DNA of 18,656 bases from NCBI GenBank assembly GCA_937880545.1, contig CALFKA010000058.1, forward strand, positions 1 through 18,656. Direction: 5' to 3'. This document shows, one piece after another, positions 12,379-18,656 of this stretch. The DNA is from an uncultured Clostridia bacterium (GTDB lineage Bacteria > Bacillota > Clostridia > Peptostreptococcales > Acidaminobacteraceae). The translations under genes were made by a program, and so were the position numbers. The notes below the pieces were generated by a model. The model did no database searches. It saw nothing but the letters and a program-made list of their open reading frames with translations, and had not been told where the DNA came from. Each line of letters opens with the position of its first letter. Within the stretch, counting starts at the first letter, position 1.

Positions 12379-13644
12379 ATGAAATTCAACACAGCATGTA
12401 TTCAGGCAGGTTATGCGCCACAGGAAGGAGAAGCGAGAATTCTCCCGATCTTCCAGTCCACCACCTACCTCTATGATGACTTTGATGATGTAGCCGCACT
12501 CTTTGATTTAAAAAAAGAAGGACACATGTATTCGCGCATCTCCAATCCCACTGTGGCTGCTCTGGAGAGTAAGATTGCCACGTTGGAAGGCGGTGTAGCG
12601 GCGGTTGCCGTCTCCAGCGGTCAGTCCGCCACTCTTCTCTCGATCCTAACGATCTGCGAAGCAGGAGAGCATCTTGTGGCATTAAGTAACCTCTACGGAG
12701 GTACGCATACCCTGATCGGATCGACACTGAAGAAGTTCGGGATCGACGCCACTTTTGTTCCCTTCGATGCCGATGAAGAGGCGATCTCCTCTGCCATCCG
12801 TCCTGAGACCAAACTAATCTTTGCCGAAACCATCGGCAATCCCGGTCTTGATGTACTCGATATCGAATGGTTAAGTGGACTCGCTCACCAACACAATCTC
12901 CCACTGTTTGTCGACAATACGCTTGCAACACCTGCCTTATGCCGACCTTTCGAGCACGGTGCAGACATTATCGTTCACTCCGCCACGAAGTATCTCGATG
13001 GCCACGCAACCAGTATCGGCGGCATCATCGTCGACAGCGGAAAGTTTGACTGGAGAAACGGAAAATTTCCTCAGCTCACAGAACCCGACCCCAATTATCA
13101 CGGTCTCAGCTATACGGAGTACTTCGGTGAATCCGCTTTTGCCGCCAAGGCTCGTGTTGTCTATCTCAGAGACCTGGGGACAGCCCTTAGCCCTTTTAAT
13201 GCCTTCCTGATTAATCTGGGCGCTGAAACCCTGGCTCTGCGCATGGAGCGCCACAGCGAAAATGCCTTAGCGGTCGCGAAGTACCTATCCTCTCACCCAA
13301 AGGTCGAATGGGTCAAATACCCCTCCCTCCCAGGCTCCGAAAGTGAAGAGCTCGCAAAAAAATATCTATCCCAAGGCGCCAGTGGCGTGGTGACCTTTGG
13401 CGTAAAAGGAGCCGAGGATGAGTGCAGAACACTGATTAACGCACTGAAATTGGCTTCTCTGGTCGTCCACGTAGGCGATGTGCGCACGCTGATTCTTCAC
13501 CCCGCTTCTACCACACACCGTCAACTCTCGGCAGAAGACCAACTTCTGTCGGGAATCACTCCGAACCTGGTCCGTCTCTCCGTCGGCATTGAAGACATCG
13601 AAGAAATACTCTCCGACCTCGACCAGGCTCTTGCACGCATCTGA
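12379..13644 (+). CDS. metY: O-acetylhomoserine sulfhydrylase (MetY-type, Cys/Met PLP enzyme)
   Basis: The enzyme makes homocysteine (or methionine) from O-acetylhomoserine and sulfide (or methanethiol). At 421 residues it has the usual MetY length. Visible motifs are the N-terminal TACIQAGY and PIFQSTTY, the PLP-stacking SRISNPT (about 54-60), SSGQSATL (about 77-84), the loop LYGGTHTL, FVDNTLATP (about 179-187), and the PLP lysine in HSATKYLDGHAT (about 202-213). The C-terminal SVGIEDIEEILSDLDQAL is typical. AAAAAGGAG is 6 nt before the ATG at 12379; earlier in-frame ATGs lie in the T-box and are not used. It is the first gene of the T-box operon and lies 11 nt before the metA fusion, which makes its substrate. 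Confidence 0.95.
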   Translation: MKFNTACIQAGYAPQEGEARILPIFQSTTYLYDDFDDVAALFDLKKEGHMYSRISNPTVAALESKIATLEGGVAAVAVSSGQSATLLSILTICEAGEHLVALSNLYGGTHTLIGSTLKKFGIDATFVPFDADEEAISSAIRPETKLIFAETIGNPGLDVLDIEWLSGLAHQHNLPLFVDNTLATPALCRPFEHGADIIVHSATKYLDGHATSIGGIIVDSGKFDWRNGKFPQLTEPDPNYHGLSYTEYFGESAFAAKARVVYLRDLGTALSPFNAFLINLGAETLALRMERHSENALAVAKYLSSHPKVEWVKYPSLPGSESEELAKKYLSQGASGVVTFGVKGAEDECRTLINALKLASLVVHVGDVRTLILHPASTTHRQLSAEDQLLSGITPNLVRLSVGIEDIEEILSDLDQALARI

Positions 13645-13655
13645 AGGAGAACCCC

Positions 13656-15461
13656 ATGCCTCTGATACTTCCATCTGACCTCCCGGCAACTGCAGCCCTC
13701 CAGCGTGAGCGCGTCTTCACGATGAGTGAAGCTGAAGCGCTCCGACAGGATATCCGTCCGATCCGCATCGCCATCGTAAACCTGATGCCAAAAAAAGAAG
13801 AGACAGAATTACAGCTCCTACGAAGACTCTCGAATACCGCCCTACAGGTTCACATCGACCTTATCCATACCAGGACGTATGAATCCAAGAACGCCAAACC
13901 ATCCCACCTCGAAAAATTCTATAAAACATTTGAGGAGATCAAGGGAGAAAAATACGACGCCATGATCGTAACCGGCGCACCGGTAGAAAAGCTCGACTAC
14001 GAAGAAGTGCTCTACTGGCCGGAGCTCACAGAGATCCTGGACTACGCAAGAGAAAATGTCTTCTCCACTATGTTCATCTGCTGGGCTGCTCAGGCGGCTC
14101 TCTATCACTACTATGGCGTACCGAAGCTTGCCTACGATGAAAAGCTCTTTGGCGTCTATGACTACCAACTGGGAGAGACAGGTCTTCTCCTAAAGGGCTT
14201 TGATGATGAGTTCTGGGTCCCACAGTCTCGCTACAGCTACAACCGAGCAGAAGACCTGCTCCAGCATGATGACCTCCGTGTCTGGGCTTCGAGAGAAGAT
14301 ACCGGTGTTCACTTAGCCAGTACCGCCGATTACCGCCTCGTCTTTATCTCAGGTCACTGGGAGTATGACGAAAGGACGCTCCTCGGAGAGTATGAAAGAG
14401 ACTTGAAACGCGGACTCAGCACAAAAGTACCTAAGAACTACTTCCGGGAGGATGACCCCTCCAAAGGAGTTAGTGTCCGCTGGAGAGGACACGGCAACCT
14501 CTTCTTTGCCAACTGGCTCAATTACTGTGTCTATCAAGAAACTCCCTATGACATCGAGACGATCAGCGCCAAGAAAGTGTCGAAGTTCGGTGGCAGCTCT
14601 CTGAGTGATGCGACGCAGTTCATGAAGGTAAAAGATATCATCCATGCCGAGCAGGACCGTGAGATTGTCGTTGTCTCCGCTCCGGGAAGGCGCTACAAAA
14701 GTGACGTAAAGACAACCGATCAGCTGATCTTTCTCGATCAAAAAAAGACAGAGAGGCGCCAACTGGATGCCCTGCGTCAAAAGCTGGACACCTTGATCGA
14801 ACAAAATGAACGGGAAAACCAGAGAGAACTCCATGCCATCGAAGAGCGATTCGACGACATTGCTCGCACCCTTCACCTCGATACGACCCCGATCAAAGAA
14901 GTGCTTGAGGAGCTGGAAGAGAAAACGGACAGCTCCTACCTCATCAGCAGAGGGGAATACCTCAATGCGCGTCTGATGGCAGAGTATCTCGGCTACGAAT
15001 TTGTCGATGCGACGGAATTAATATTCTTTGAGAACAAAGGACGCCTTGATAAACAGAAGACATACCACGCCATCCGCTCTCGGCTAAAAGCCGACGGCAA
15101 GTATGTCATCCCCGGATTCTATGGAATCGACCCGGAAGGAAACATTGTCCTGTTTGAGCGTGGAGGCTCCGATATCACCGGCTCTCTGATCGCTTCAGCT
15201 CTAAAGAGCAGCGTCTATGAGAACTGGACCGATGTCGATGGGGTGATGAGCGCCGATCCCGAATATACAAATGATGCTCAAACGATCAAGGAGATGGACT
15301 ATGAAGAACTCCTTCGCATCTCTTCAAACGGCGCACAGATCTATCACAAAGAAGCCATCGCCCCCCTCATGGAAAGCCATGTGCCGATCAATATCCGAAA
15401 CACCAACTCTCCTTCAAATTCCGGAACCATTATCCGCGACGGAAAGAATGAAGAGAGCTAA
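13656..15461 (+). CDS. Fusion: homoserine O-acetyltransferase (MetA) and aspartokinase catalytic domain
   Basis: One uninterrupted 601-codon frame carries two enzymes. Residues about 1-296 are MetA: IAIVNLMPKKEETE (38-51), catalytic C142 in FICWAAQAALYHYYG, H234 and E236 in SGHWEYDE, matching the E. coli Cys-His-Glu triad. Residue 111 is Glu, which in this family predicts acetyl-CoA instead of succinyl-CoA. Residues about 306-601 are an aspartokinase catalytic domain: KFGGSS (310-315), VVVSAPGRR (338-346), SRGEYLNARL (431-440), FERGGSDITG (500-509), VDGVMSADP (527-535). It stops just after INIRNTNSPSNSGTII, where the ACT domains of a normal aspartokinase begin, so feedback control through ACT domains is absent. 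AAGGAG is 6 nt before the ATG, and there is no internal start for a separate kinase. It lies between metY and two accessory genes. Confidence 0.95.
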   Translation: MPLILPSDLPATAALQRERVFTMSEAEALRQDIRPIRIAIVNLMPKKEETELQLLRRLSNTALQVHIDLIHTRTYESKNAKPSHLEKFYKTFEEIKGEKYDAMIVTGAPVEKLDYEEVLYWPELTEILDYARENVFSTMFICWAAQAALYHYYGVPKLAYDEKLFGVYDYQLGETGLLLKGFDDEFWVPQSRYSYNRAEDLLQHDDLRVWASREDTGVHLASTADYRLVFISGHWEYDERTLLGEYERDLKRGLSTKVPKNYFREDDPSKGVSVRWRGHGNLFFANWLNYCVYQETPYDIETISAKKVSKFGGSSLSDATQFMKVKDIIHAEQDREIVVVSAPGRRYKSDVKTTDQLIFLDQKKTERRQLDALRQKLDTLIEQNERENQRELHAIEERFDDIARTLHLDTTPIKEVLEELEEKTDSSYLISRGEYLNARLMAEYLGYEFVDATELIFFENKGRLDKQKTYHAIRSRLKADGKYVIPGFYGIDPEGNIVLFERGGSDITGSLIASALKSSVYENWTDVDGVMSADPEYTNDAQTIKEMDYEELLRISSNGAQIYHKEAIAPLMESHVPINIRNTNSPSNSGTIIRDGKNEES

Positions 15462-15501
15462 GCAGGGTACAAATATGGCACTTATATGAGGGGAGGACAT
15501 G

Positions 15502-15915
15502 ATGGCAGAGAATAAGACGAAACCGACGGATGCCGCGGTGGAGGAATTCCTTCTCTCCGTGGCACCGAAGAGGGCGGAAGAAGCAAAGGAGTTAATCGGT
15601 GTAATGGAGGAGATCAGTTCTCTCCCCCCTGTCATGTGGGGGCCCTCGATCATAGGCTTTGGCTCTACCCACTATCGCTATGCAACAGGCAGAGAAGGAG
15701 ATATGCCGACATTGGGATTTAGTCCGAGAAAAACTTCTCTCACAATCTACTTCTCCGAAGGCTTTTCTATGTATGAAGACGAGCTCGAAAAGCTGGGGAA
15801 ACACAAGACCAGCGTATCCTGCCTCTATATCAACAAACTCGAAGATATTGACAGAGGGGTTCTCAAAGAGATGCTCCAGAGATCCTGGTGTCACTGGAGG
15901 GAGGAAAAGGCTTGA
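15502..15915 (+). CDS. DUF1801-domain protein
   Basis: This 137-residue protein matches the DUF1801 (YdhG-like) pattern: AVEEFLLSVAPKRAEEAKEL (about 11-30), PPVMWGPSIIGFGSTHYRY (about 40-58), LGFSPRKTSLTIYF and CLYINKLEDID near the C-terminus. Function is unknown for the family. I chose ATG 15502, since GGAGG is 5 nt upstream; the ATG at 15499 would leave only 2 nt. There is no terminator in the 40 nt after the metA fusion, so it is probably expressed from the T-box promoter. It overlaps the next gene by 4 nt. Confidence 0.87.
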   Translation: MAENKTKPTDAAVEEFLLSVAPKRAEEAKELIGVMEEISSLPPVMWGPSIIGFGSTHYRYATGREGDMPTLGFSPRKTSLTIYFSEGFSMYEDELEKLGKHKTSVSCLYINKLEDIDRGVLKEMLQRSWCHWREEKA

Positions 15916-16394
15916 GACGCAAAGACAGAGAAGTTACAGAGTTTTCTGAACTCCTCTCCATCATAAAAAAATGTGATGCATGTACGATTGCGCTAAACAA
16001 CGACGAATATCCCTACTTGATTCCTCTGAACTTCGGCGTCGAAGCAAAGGATGGCAGAATTACCCTCTACTTCCACAGCGCGCAAGAGGGTACAAAACTG
16101 GAACTGATCAAGAAGAATCCTCACGCTTCATTTTCGATGCACTGCGAGCATCTTCTCGAGTACTTCCCTGAACAAGGCTACTGCACGATGAGTTATGAGA
16201 GTGTCATCGGAAAAGGAACCATAGTGTTTGTTGAGAAGGAAGAAGAAAAGCTGCATGGACTGCGGCTGATCATGAATCAGTTTCATCCGGAAGATGCCTA
16301 CTTCCATCCAGCCGCTATCCCCCGCACTACCGTATACAAGCTGGTCGTAGAGTCGATGAGCGGCAAGAGAAAGACACCTAAAAAGAACACATGA
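15912..16394 (+). CDS. Pyridoxamine 5'-phosphate oxidase-like FMN-binding protein (NimA-like)
   Basis: This 160-residue protein is of the Pyridox_ox_2/nitroimidazole-resistance type, a split beta-barrel that binds FMN or haem: RRKDREVTEFSELLSIIKKC (2-21), ACTIALNNDEYPYLIPLNFG (22-41), YFHSAQEGTKLELIKKNPHA (about 51-70) and the GKGTIVFV strand. The start is TTG at 15912 with GGGAGG 7 nt upstream, overlapping the DUF1801 stop codon as TTGA, so the two are translationally coupled. Earlier in-frame ATG 15888 lacks a ribosome binding site. Family members detoxify or bind flavin; the substrate here is unknown. It is the last gene of the operon. Confidence 0.87.
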   Translation: MRRKDREVTEFSELLSIIKKCDACTIALNNDEYPYLIPLNFGVEAKDGRITLYFHSAQEGTKLELIKKNPHASFSMHCEHLLEYFPEQGYCTMSYESVIGKGTIVFVEKEEEKLHGLRLIMNQFHPEDAYFHPAAIPRTTVYKLVVESMSGKRKTPKKNT

Positions 16395-16405
16395 TTCAAA
16401 AAACG

Positions 16406-16442
16406 AAGGCCTGGTTTCCTGCATTAGAAACCAGACCTTTTT
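16406..16442. terminator. Bidirectional terminator between the met operon and the pump operon
   Basis: AAGG-C-CTGGTTTC (16406-16418) pairs with GAAACCAG-A-CCTT (16427-16439), with one internal C-A mismatch. TTTTT follows on the plus strand. On the minus strand the stem is followed by CGTTTTTTG, so it also ends the biotin-carrier transcript. Confidence 0.88.
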
Positions 16443-16472
16443 ACTTATTTCTTTCTATGATACCGCAACTTC

Positions 16473-16856
16473 TTATTCCAGGTTGATGAGGACCTCTCCC
16501 GACTCGACCTGGGCTCCGACAAAGACAAGCACTTCGCTGATTTTCCCTGCCGCCGGGCTGCGGATTTCATTTTCCATTTTCATGGCTTCAAGCACCAGTA
16601 GGAGTTGATCTTTCTCTACCACATCTCCCTCTTTCACCAGCACCGAAAGAACCTTTCCGGGCATTGGGCTCTGTACGGAGTTGGCTCCGGCAACTACGGC
16701 GGGCTGATCCGGTTTCACAGGAGCTTGAGGCGCCGCTGCAGGAGTGCTTGGTGCACTTGCGACAGGAGGAACATAGCCTGGCTTTATCTCCTTTTCACCG
16801 ACAGCTTTGACTTCCACATCATAACGAACCCCATTGACTATGACTTCATAACGCAT
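16473..16856 (-). CDS. Biotin carrier subunit of a sodium-pump decarboxylase
   Basis: This 127-residue protein has a short N-terminal domain (MRYEVIVNGVRYDVEVKAVG), a Pro/Ala-rich flexible linker (about 28-60) and a biotinyl domain (about 62-127) with K93 in EAMKMENE as the biotin attachment site. It carries the CO2 taken from the substrate to the membrane beta subunit, where decarboxylation drives Na+ export. GAGG lies 7 nt before ATG 16856; a longer frame to 16895 has no ribosome binding site. It is 2 nt after the gamma-subunit gene and is last in the operon. Confidence 0.92.
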   Translation of the reverse strand: MRYEVIVNGVRYDVEVKAVGEKEIKPGYVPPVASAPSTPAAAPQAPVKPDQPAVVAGANSVQSPMPGKVLSVLVKEGDVVEKDQLLLVLEAMKMENEIRSPAAGKISEVLVFVGAQVESGEVLINLE

Positions 16857-16858
16857 AT

Positions 16859-17119
16859 TTATTCCTCTTTGATCCTTTCTATACTGATCTGCCACTGTCT
16901 GTCATCACTCAATATGCCCATCTCTTGCTTCACGGCGGCAATGATCACCGCGAGAATCTCCGCTTCCTGATCTGGCTCTGACGAAACCGAAAGTTCTTCT
17001 TTGGGCATTTCCTGATCCTGTTTCCCTTTGGAGAGCACGAAGACCAGGAGATAGATAAGTAGCATGACGATGAAAACCGATAACATGCCGACCAACAAAA
17101 GTTCTAATCCCTGCAACAT
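16859..17119 (-). CDS. Sodium-pump decarboxylase gamma (OadG-like) subunit
   Basis: This 86-residue protein has a single N-terminal membrane helix (about 6-28: LLLVGMLSVFIVMLLIYLLV) and a charged cytoplasmic tail with the EAEILAVIIAAV segment common in OadG-like subunits. These small subunits hold the alpha and beta subunits together and may bind a metal. AAGGAGG is 9 nt before the ATG at 17119; the frame extends further to 17149 without a ribosome binding site. It lies between the beta and biotin-carrier genes, which supports the call despite low sequence conservation. Confidence 0.82.
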   Translation of the reverse strand: MLQGLELLLVGMLSVFIVMLLIYLLVFVLSKGKQDQEMPKEELSVSSEPDQEAEILAVIIAAVKQEMGILSDDRQWQISIERIKEE

Positions 17120-17133
17120 AGACTTATGCCTCC

Positions 17134-18267
17134 TTAAAACAGTCCCCAAGCTCTAGCAAAGCTCAGTATGACGCCACCGGCAACCACGGAACCAATCTGT
17201 CCTGCGACATTTGCCCCTATTGCATGCATAAGGAGATGATTCTGACTGTCTTCTTCCAAGCCCATCTTTTGAATGACACGCGCCGACATGGGAAAGGCGG
17301 AGATTCCGGCAGCACCAACCATGGGATTGATCTTATTATCCTCCGAGCGGAATAGGTTCAGAAATTTTGCAAACAGCACACCGCCGACCGTATCAAAGAC
17401 AAAGCCGAGAAGCCCAAGGGCAAGTACCATGAGGGTCTGTGGAGTGACAAAGACTTGATAACGCATCTGAAATGATACGGTAATGCCAAGGAAAATTGTA
17501 ATCAAGTTGGCAAGTGGTCCCTGCGCTGTCAGTGACAGGTTGTCGAGGACACCACACTCCCGCAGGAGGTTACCAAACATCAGAAACCCAACAAGGGATA
17601 CTGAGTCCGGTGCAATGAGTCCTGCGATCAGGGTGACAAAGATCGGGAACAGGATCCTCGTTCTTCTTGAGACGGATTTTGGATTGTATTTCATCCGGAT
17701 GCCACGCTCACGTTTTGTTGTGACCAACTTGATGGCAAAGGGCTGGATAATAGGCACCATCGCCATATAAGAGTACGCCGCGACGGTGATTGCTCCTACA
17801 TAGCTGCTCATCAGCCTCTGTGAGACGAGAATGGAAGTAGGACCATCCGCCGCAGCAATGACCCCGATACTCATCGCATCATTGAGTTCAAAGCCGAGCG
17901 CCAGACTGACCAGTACAGTTAGAAAGATACCCACCTGCGCTGCGCCACCAAAGACCAGCATCAAAGGATTGCTCAGAAGCGGTCCAAAGTCGATCATGGC
18001 GCCGATACCCACAAATAACAAAATGGGGAATGCTTCAGAGGCTTCAATCCCTACTGTGTAGAGCCACTGAATAATGCCATTATCTCCCAACACCCCCGTG
18101 AGGGGGAGGTTGACCAAGATGGCCCCTATACCCATAGGGAGCAGAAGCGCAGGTTCAAACTCCTTCTCAATGGCTAGGTAGATCAGAAGGCCTCCAATCG
18201 CCCACATAAGAATCATCTGCCAATTGAGGAGCCGTATCCCCTGCGTCAGAAATTCAAGTACATTCAT
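17134..18267 (-). CDS. Sodium-pump decarboxylase beta subunit (OadB/MmdB/GcdB type)
   Basis: This 377-residue polytopic membrane protein decarboxylates carboxybiotin and exports Na+. About nine to eleven hydrophobic segments surround family motifs: GIGAMIDFGPLLSNP (about 87-101), AAADGPTSI (138-146, with D141 matching the essential Asp of OadB), and the C-terminal NPMVGAAGISAFPMSARV followed by HLLMHAIGANVAGQIGSVVA. AAAGGAG is 5 nt before the ATG. It is first in an operon with the gamma and biotin-carrier genes. The alpha subunit, which decides between oxaloacetate, methylmalonyl-CoA, glutaconyl-CoA or malonate, is not in the window, so the substrate is open. Confidence 0.93.
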   Translation of the reverse strand: MNVLEFLTQGIRLLNWQMILMWAIGGLLIYLAIEKEFEPALLLPMGIGAILVNLPLTGVLGDNGIIQWLYTVGIEASEAFPILLFVGIGAMIDFGPLLSNPLMLVFGGAAQVGIFLTVLVSLALGFELNDAMSIGVIAAADGPTSILVSQRLMSSYVGAITVAAYSYMAMVPIIQPFAIKLVTTKRERGIRMKYNPKSVSRRTRILFPIFVTLIAGLIAPDSVSLVGFLMFGNLLRECGVLDNLSLTAQGPLANLITIFLGITVSFQMRYQVFVTPQTLMVLALGLLGFVFDTVGGVLFAKFLNLFRSEDNKINPMVGAAGISAFPMSARVIQKMGLEEDSQNHLLMHAIGANVAGQIGSVVAGGVILSFARAWGLF

Positions 18268-18426
18268 TGCGTCTCCTTTACTGCGTACAGTAATTAAAGT
18301 GGCATAAAACTATGCTTATTTTCAACAAAACAGTAGACAACCTTTTGACAACACCGACTCATAAAGGACAGAGCCCAAAGGAAGGTTTTCTTTAGAATCC
18401 CTTTTGTATATTGTCTTATTATAGCA
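18268..18426 (-). promoter_or_regulatory. Promoter and leader of the sodium-pump operon
   Basis: An extended -10 TGCTATAAT is read on the minus strand at 18426-18418, with no clear -35. The leader would be about 145 nt. It contains GCATA/TATGC (near 18302-18316) and TTACTG/CAGTAA (18278-18293, loop CGTA) as short hairpins; the second abuts the Shine-Dalgarno of the beta-subunit gene. I see no known riboswitch and no coding frame here. Confidence 0.5.
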
Positions 18427-18445
18427 GATATTGTGCAAGACTATT

Positions 18446-18656
18446 TGTGCAAATCCGCGAATTAGCAAGTTAAACGCAACCCGTGAATTAGCAAGTTAAA
18501 CGCAACCCCTCTTTTCAAGTGCCATCTCCTTTACTCTGAGAAGGTCGGGAGTCTCATTCTCTTTGAAACATGTTACCCTGTAGTCAGTCGCTCCTCCCTT
18601 CAGGAGACTAGCTATGAGGAGTCAAGTGATTTCTGACTGATTTCTTTAAAATGTCT
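18446..18656 (+). mobile_element. Possible end of an IS21-family-like element (partial)
   Basis: Starting at TGTGCAAATCC (18446) the sequence carries closely spaced direct repeats. This fits IS21-family ends, which start with TG and contain multiple terminal repeats. The window ends before any transposase could be seen. On the minus strand a 41-codon open stretch (18621-18496, containing FKENETPDLLRVKEMALEKR) ends inside the repeat and has no convincing start; it could be a gene remnant. Both the element and its family are uncertain. Confidence 0.35.
18455..18506 (+). repeat. Two tandem copies of a 26-bp repeat
   Basis: Unit 1 (18455-18480) and unit 2 (18481-18506) are identical except for C/T at the fourth base. 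Each contains AATTAGCAAGTTAAACGCAA. They abut with no spacer. A separate 8-bp direct repeat TTGTGCAA is found just upstream at 18431 and 18445. Confidence 0.93.

Noticed and set aside
18278..18417. Riboswitch in the leader of the sodium-pump operon
   Set aside because: Only short isolated stems are seen; no conserved core of a known riboswitch class was found.
18455..18506. CRISPR array from two 26-bp repeats
   Set aside because: The repeats abut with no spacer, and no cas gene is present.

Overview
The window looks like a chromosomal segment of a Gram-positive anaerobe of the Bacillota, most likely class Clostridia. The grounds are near-canonical AGGAGG-type ribosome binding sites at almost every gene, compact intrinsic terminators, a T-box leader, an RsgI-like anti-sigma factor, an XRE regulator paired with a DUF6773-like membrane protein, and subunits of a sodium-pumping decarboxylase. 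I cannot name the genus. Most of the window is ordinary core or accessory metabolism; the methionine operon is the most unusual part.

Layout. (1) 1-1605: the 3' part of a tRNA-Ala(CGC), then an XRE regulator whose promoter carries a 14-bp palindrome over the -10, followed by two small membrane proteins. (2) 1676-3892: an ornithine-cyclodeaminase-family protein and a class I/II aminotransferase as a two-gene unit of unknown substrate. (3) 3886-5564, minus strand: a secreted Cys-rich repeat protein, an ECF sigma factor and an RsgI-like anti-sigma factor, behind an apparently autoregulated ECF promoter. (4) 5658-6419: a short XRE regulator translationally coupled to a DUF6773-like membrane protein, with a strong promoter and three GCAATA boxes. 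(5) 6541-9575: a class V (alanine-glyoxylate type) aminotransferase, a BaiN/HI0933-type flavoprotein, and a DtxR/MntR-type metal regulator. (6) 9586-9749: tRNA-Gln(CTG) with its own promoter and terminator. (7) 9852-11996, minus strand: a CBS-ACT protein, a WYL regulator and a small HIRAN-domain protein.

(8) 12073-16442 is the methionine operon. A promoter and T-box leader precede O-acetylhomoserine sulfhydrylase (metY), then a 601-residue fusion of homoserine O-acetyltransferase (MetA) with an aspartokinase catalytic domain that lacks the usual C-terminal ACT regulatory domains. A DUF1801 protein and a PNPOx-like flavoprotein follow in the same apparent transcript. The MetA half carries Glu111, which predicts acetyl-CoA use and fits the O-acetylhomoserine-using enzyme beside it. 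The first step of the aspartate pathway and the committing step to methionine are therefore on one polypeptide, with control apparently moved from allostery to tRNA sensing.

(9) 16473-18426, minus strand: beta, gamma and biotin-carrier subunits of a sodium-pump decarboxylase, with no alpha (carboxyltransferase) subunit in the window. (10) 18446-18656: a tandem 26-bp repeat that resembles the end of an IS21-family element running off the window; no intact gene is seen there.

Where the upstream-most start codon lacks a ribosome binding site, I chose the internal start that has one, and each entry says so. No database search was possible; family names come from recognised motifs.
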